A stretch of DNA of 23,807 bases from DATKYV01 sp035528275. Its GTDB lineage: Bacteria > Acidobacteriota > Terriglobia > UBA7540. The notes under the pieces were generated by a model. That model saw nothing but the letters and a program-made list of their open reading frames with translations, had not been told where the DNA came from and ran no database searches. Shown here piece by piece: positions 21,155 to 23,807 of the stretch. The DNA is taken from the NCBI GenBank assembly GCA_035528275.1, contig DATKYV010000064.1, positions 1 to 23,807 on the forward strand, read 5' to 3'. The number at the start of each line of letters is the position of its first letter. Position 1 is the first letter of the stretch. The translations under genes were made by a program, and so were the position numbers.

Positions 21155-22207
21155 CTACTTCCCCGCCATCCGCGAAATGAAAAGCTGGACGAACCGCCGC
21201 GCGTCCGATTCCACGGCGACTTGGACGTTGGGCTCGACCCGCTCAATCCCTTCGATGACATACCGGCCGCCGCGCAGGACTTTTCGGTCGGAAGAATTAT
21301 GCCGGCTGGCGACGGTCTCTCCGCGCGTGAACTCGCCACGCGTCTCGACGTCAACCCGCATGTCCTCGGTGCGAATCAAGCTGCGATCGACCACCGCCCC
21401 GACGGCCAGAGGATCGTGCATGAACGTTCCCTCCGCGCCCAGTTTTTCCGCAAGGCCTACCATGAATTTCAGAACGCCGGCGGCGAAATCGTTCTGCGGA
21501 CCGTGAGTCTTCGCAAGCTGCTCGAGGTCGGCGCGCGTGAAGAGGGTTCTTTCCGTCACGTTCAGGCCAACCATGGTTATCGGCCAACCGGCCTCGAAGA
21601 CCACTTGGGCCGCCTCCGGATCATTGTAGATGTTGGCCTCCGCCGCGGCTGTGGCGTTGCCTCCGGTTATCCCGCCGCCCATCAAGACCACTTCCTTGAC
21701 GAGAGGAACAATCGAAGGGTCCTTAGAAATCGCCAGAGCGAGGTTGGTCAGCGGTCCGACCGGGACCAGGGTGATTTCGTGAGGGTATTGGCGAATCAGG
21801 TCAATGATGAGGTCGGAGGCGAAGCGCGAGTCGGCGCGGCAGGTGGGCGCGGGGAGCTCCACATCGCCCATGCCGTTCTTCCCGTGGAAGAATTCGGCGG
21901 TGATCAGTTTCTGAGCCAGTGGCTGCCCGGCGCCCCGCGCCACAGTGACGTCGCACCGGCCGGCGAGCGAAACCAGCTTCAGAGCGTTCTCCACGCCTTG
22001 CTCGACAACCACGTTCCCGGCCACCACCGTGAGGGCTTTCACGTCGAGCTCCGGCGAGTTCAGCGCCAGGAGAATGGCCATGACATCGTCGGCGCCGGGG
22101 TCCGTGTCGATGATGACCTTGCGGGCTTCCTGGGGCGCACCGAAGGCCGACACGCCGAAAATCAACACAGTCCCTGCCAGGACGGCACATCGCAACGATT
22201 TTCTCAC
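21155..22207 (-). CDS. Exported inosine/uridine-type nucleoside hydrolase
   Basis: The 350-residue protein has a Sec signal peptide (MRKSLRCAVLAGTVLIFGVS then AFG, about residues 1-23) and the nucleoside hydrolase signature VIIDTDPGADDVMAIL (31-46) with the calcium-binding Asp cluster. PVGPLTNLALAI, VVLMGGG, EANIYNDPEAA and FMHDPLAVG carry further active-site residues. It hydrolyses nucleosides to base and ribose, outside the cytoplasmic membrane if the signal is used. The start is GTG with GGAGG about 6 nt upstream. It follows the AIM24-like gene by 51 nt and precedes the phosphorylase by 31 nt. Confidence 0.9.
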   Translation of the reverse strand: MRKSLRCAVLAGTVLIFGVSAFGAPQEARKVIIDTDPGADDVMAILLALNSPELDVKALTVVAGNVVVEQGVENALKLVSLAGRCDVTVARGAGQPLAQKLITAEFFHGKNGMGDVELPAPTCRADSRFASDLIIDLIRQYPHEITLVPVGPLTNLALAISKDPSIVPLVKEVVLMGGGITGGNATAAAEANIYNDPEAAQVVFEAGWPITMVGLNVTERTLFTRADLEQLAKTHGPQNDFAAGVLKFMVGLAEKLGAEGTFMHDPLAVGAVVDRSLIRTEDMRVDVETRGEFTRGETVASRHNSSDRKVLRGGRYVIEGIERVEPNVQVAVESDARRFVQLFISRMAGK

Positions 22208-22258
22208 AACAACCTCCCATTGCCCGACCCCGCCGCATTCGGCCGCGAAGAGGGGATC

Positions 22259-23023
22259 CTATCGATCGCCTTGCAGCAGCCCCCCGAGCAAATCTCCGCC
22301 AATGCCGGCAACGCCCTTTTTCTCCCCGACCTGGGAACGAGTGGCAGCCAGAATGCGGTCGGCGAGCCGCGAGAAAGGCAGACTTTGCAGGTAGACCAGT
22401 CCTGGACCGGTCAAGGTGGCTAAGAAAAGTCCTTCTCCGCCGAACAGAGCGTTCCTGAAGCCGCCTATAAACTGAATGTCATAGTTCACCGAGGGCGCCA
22501 AAGCCACCAGGCAGCCAGTGTCAACGCGCAGCGTCTGTCCGGGAAGGAGATCTCTCTGAACGATCGTCCCGCCGGCGTGAATGAATGCCATGCCCTCGCC
22601 TTCCAGCCGTTGGAGGATGAAACCCTCGCCGCCAAAGAGGCCCGCGCCCATCCTGCGGGTGAACGCCACCTCGATCTCGATCCCCTTGGCCGCGCACAGA
22701 AATCCATCCTTCTGGCACAGAAAGCTTCCACCCACCTGGCCCAGGTCAAGCGGGATGATTTTTCCCGGGTAGGGCGCGCCGAAGGCCACATGCCTTTTGC
22801 TGCCGGCCTGGTTCAGGAAGGTGGTGATGAAGAAACTCTCGCCGGTGATCATTCGCTTGAAGCCCCTGAAGAGCCCGCCGCCGGTGGAGGTTTGCATCTC
22901 GATGCCCGCCTCCATGAACATCATGGCGCCCACTTCGGCGCGCACGCCCTCACCCGGATCGAGCTCGACTTCCACAAGCTGCATGTCGTCACCGTGGATT
23001 TTGAAGTCGATAACATCCGCCAT
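22259..23023 (-). CDS. AIM24/TIGR00266-family protein
   Basis: The 254-residue protein starts at the ATG at 23023, with GGAGG 7 nt upstream; the longer frame to 23170 has no family similarity. It shows the all-beta AIM24 pattern: VEVELDPGEGVRAEVGAMMF, MEAGIEMQTSTGGGLFRGFK, GESFFITTFLNQAG, GEGFILQRLEGEGMAFIHAGG and GLFLATLTGPGLVYLQSLPF. Bacterial members are widespread and of unknown function; the yeast homologue is a mitochondrial inner-membrane protein. It is the first gene of the run into nucleoside hydrolase and phosphorylase, though a functional link is not known. Confidence 0.88.
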   Translation of the reverse strand: MADVIDFKIHGDDMQLVEVELDPGEGVRAEVGAMMFMEAGIEMQTSTGGGLFRGFKRMITGESFFITTFLNQAGSKRHVAFGAPYPGKIIPLDLGQVGGSFLCQKDGFLCAAKGIEIEVAFTRRMGAGLFGGEGFILQRLEGEGMAFIHAGGTIVQRDLLPGQTLRVDTGCLVALAPSVNYDIQFIGGFRNALFGGEGLFLATLTGPGLVYLQSLPFSRLADRILAATRSQVGEKKGVAGIGGDLLGGLLQGDR

Positions 23024-23102
23024 CCTTTCACCTCCCTCGGGTGTGAATTCTTCTGGTGGTTTTCTTATCGCCCTGAACGAGTCTCGAAATCTCTCGTTCG
23101 GG

Positions 23103-23131
23103 ATGGTAGGTCGCTGGTCCGAGCATGTCAA
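23103..23131 (-). promoter_or_regulatory. Sigma70-type promoter for the AIM24-nucleoside hydrolase-phosphorylase genes
   Basis: On the minus strand a perfect -35 TTGACA (23131-23126), 17 nt and -10 TACCAT (23108-23103) predict a start near 23096 and a leader of about 73 nt. Confidence 0.6.
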
Positions 23132-23202
23132 TGGCGGCCGGCACGTAACCCCTGCGGTGCCCGCACCCATCAGATGGAATCATGGGTAGTGGGTCAAATT
23201 GC

Positions 23203-23225
23203 TGTAGCGGCGCTCTCTGAGCGCC
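23203..23225 (+). repeat. TGTAGCG-headed hairpin
   Basis: TGTAGC, then GGCGCTC, TCT, GAGCGCC (the head's last G is the first arm's G). Its mate at 23249-23272 is inverted and differs by a C-G to G-C swap on both arms. Confidence 0.6.
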
Positions 23226-23248
23226 GGAAGTCCTTGAGAACTAAGATT

Positions 23249-23272
23249 CGGCGGTCAGAGACCGCCGCTACA
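23249..23272 (-). repeat. TGTAGCG-headed hairpin, inverted mate
   Basis: Read on the minus strand, TGTAGC, then GGCGGTC, TCT, GACCGCC. Together with 23203-23225 it forms an inverted pair 23 nt apart. Confidence 0.6.
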
Positions 23273-23333
23273 AAAAGCCAAACTGGCCCACCACCGAATC
23301 ATGCGGGTGCTGGCCCGGCGGGCGTTGCTCGGT

Positions 23334-23339
23334 TATAAT
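23334..23339 (+). promoter_or_regulatory. Candidate -10 box for the radical SAM gene
   Basis: A perfect TATAAT stands in a very G+C-rich stretch about 52 nt before the GTG start. No good -35 is visible at the right distance. Confidence 0.35.
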
Positions 23340-23390
23340 CCCCGAGGGATTTCGCAGGGCGCAACTTTCCGACGGGAACCTTTTGCTGAC

Positions 23391-23807
23391 GTGCCTCCGC
23401 GGCCGAACACTTTCGACCGGTTCAGAGCCTTTGCGGCGTACTTCCGGCGGAACCGCTCGTTTCTGGGCCGGGTGTTCAAACAGTACGCCTGGAACACGGT
23501 CAACGTGCGAATTTTGAAGCGCACGCGCGTTGTCGAGCCCCTCTCCGCCATTTTCTATGTGACCCACCGCTGCAACCTGGCGTGCCACTATTGCACGCAA
23601 AAGTATCCCGACGTGCTGAGCCAGGAAGTCTCGACGGAAAAGACCATCCAGCTCCTGCGCATCGTCCGGCCGCAGTTGGGCTCGCTTTACATCACGGGCG
23701 GCGAGCCGCTGGTGCGCGCCGATTTGGACGAAATTCTGCGCGCCGCGGCGGAAATGCGATATTCGATCATCCTTCACACCAACGGCGCGCTGCTCGACCG
23801 GCGCGAA
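23391..23807 (+). CDS. Radical SAM protein, N-terminal part
   Basis: This partial protein of 139 residues runs off the right window edge. From GTG at 23391 it reads MPPRPNTFDRFRAFAAYFRR and reaches the iron-sulfur motif Cys61-x3-Cys65-x2-Cys68 in VTHRCNLACHYCTQKYPD. YITGGEPLVRADLDEIL (GGEP at 103-106) and ILHTNGALL follow. The cluster binds S-adenosylmethionine and makes a 5'-deoxyadenosyl radical. The reaction cannot be assigned, because the C-terminal part that would show a SPASM or other auxiliary domain is missing. The ribosome site is weak. Confidence 0.88.
   Translation, partial: MPPRPNTFDRFRAFAAYFRRNRSFLGRVFKQYAWNTVNVRILKRTRVVEPLSAIFYVTHRCNLACHYCTQKYPDVLSQEVSTEKTIQLLRIVRPQLGSLYITGGEPLVRADLDEILRAAAEMRYSIILHTNGALLDRRE

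Larger units (their letters stand above)
23024..23390. other. Intergenic region between divergent AIM24-like and radical SAM genes
   Basis: These 367 nt hold a strong minus-strand promoter, two TGTAGCG-headed hairpins in inverted orientation, and a possible plus-strand -10 box. No gene is seen. Confidence 0.7.

Noticed and set aside
21124..21354. N-terminal extension of purine nucleoside phosphorylase
   Set aside because: The first 77 residues overlap the nucleoside hydrolase gene and lack family similarity. ATG 21123 has a strong ribosome site.
23024..23170. N-terminal extension of the AIM24-like protein
   Set aside because: The extension covers the promoter and strong ribosome site and does not resemble the family. 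The start at 23023 matches its expected N-terminus.
23268..23777. Minus-strand open frame of 169 codons at the right edge
   Set aside because: It is antisense to the radical SAM gene, which has the Cys-x3-Cys-x2-Cys and GGEP motifs.
1..23807. tRNA or rRNA genes
   Set aside because: I saw no cloverleaf-like or rRNA-like sequence on reading the intergenic regions. A covariance-model scan (tRNAscan-SE, Infernal) would settle it.

Overview
The window is a stretch of a G+C-rich (about 60% by eye) Gram-negative chromosome. The recJ - lptC/lptA - lptB - rpoN - hpf - rapZ order, the yicC - gmk - rpoZ - coaBC order, the LPS-export genes and a RodZ-like protein next to an ARM/HEAT-like conserved hypothetical all suggest Acidobacteriota or a close relative. 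That placement is inference, because no 16S rRNA or other marker is present.

Layout. (1) 1-3864, minus strand: an msbA-type lipid exporter gene, yicC, gmk, rpoZ and the start of coaBC, tightly packed behind a sigma70-type promoter at about 4.0 kb whose -35 overlaps a perfect 14-bp palindrome. (2) 4059-12991, minus strand: recJ, a fused lptC-lptA gene, lptB, rpoN, hpf, rapZ and a ROK sugar kinase. This cluster covers DNA repair, LPS transport, sigma-54, ribosome hibernation and RNase-adaptor functions. (3) 13103-14161, minus strand: a GAF-GGDEF diguanylate cyclase, divergent from (4) a plus-strand pair at 14391-16125, a RodZ-like protein and a repeat-type hypothetical that appears to lack any ATG/GTG/TTG start. 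(5) 16126-20190: an accessory zone, visibly less G+C rich inside its genes. It holds a transglutaminase-like gene, a Swt1-type HEPN gene, a GIY-YIG nuclease gene, an orphan hicB with a hicA cut off after 17 codons, and a fragment resembling a DUF5615 PIN-like toxin. These sit in a dense patchwork of short palindromic repeats. (6) 20257-23023, minus strand: an AIM24-like protein, an exported nucleoside hydrolase and a purine nucleoside phosphorylase, with a good promoter upstream and a clear Rho-independent terminator downstream. (7) 23391-end, plus strand: the N-terminal part of a radical SAM protein.

The most interesting part is region 5. Several palindromic repeat families occur there: TCCGTC..GACGGA palindromes, TGTAGCG-headed hairpins, CCCCGGAGGGG hairpins, and GTCATCCTGAG..GAAGGATC elements. 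They are modular, with constant outer or head sequences and interchangeable inner stems. Stem variants change both arms together, which indicates that pairing, not sequence, is kept. One family brackets the GIY-YIG nuclease gene as inverted copies, contributes its last codons, and lies where hicA is broken. A working hypothesis is a REP-like system of small mobile hairpins, with the GIY-YIG nuclease as a candidate partner. This rests on sequence pattern alone.
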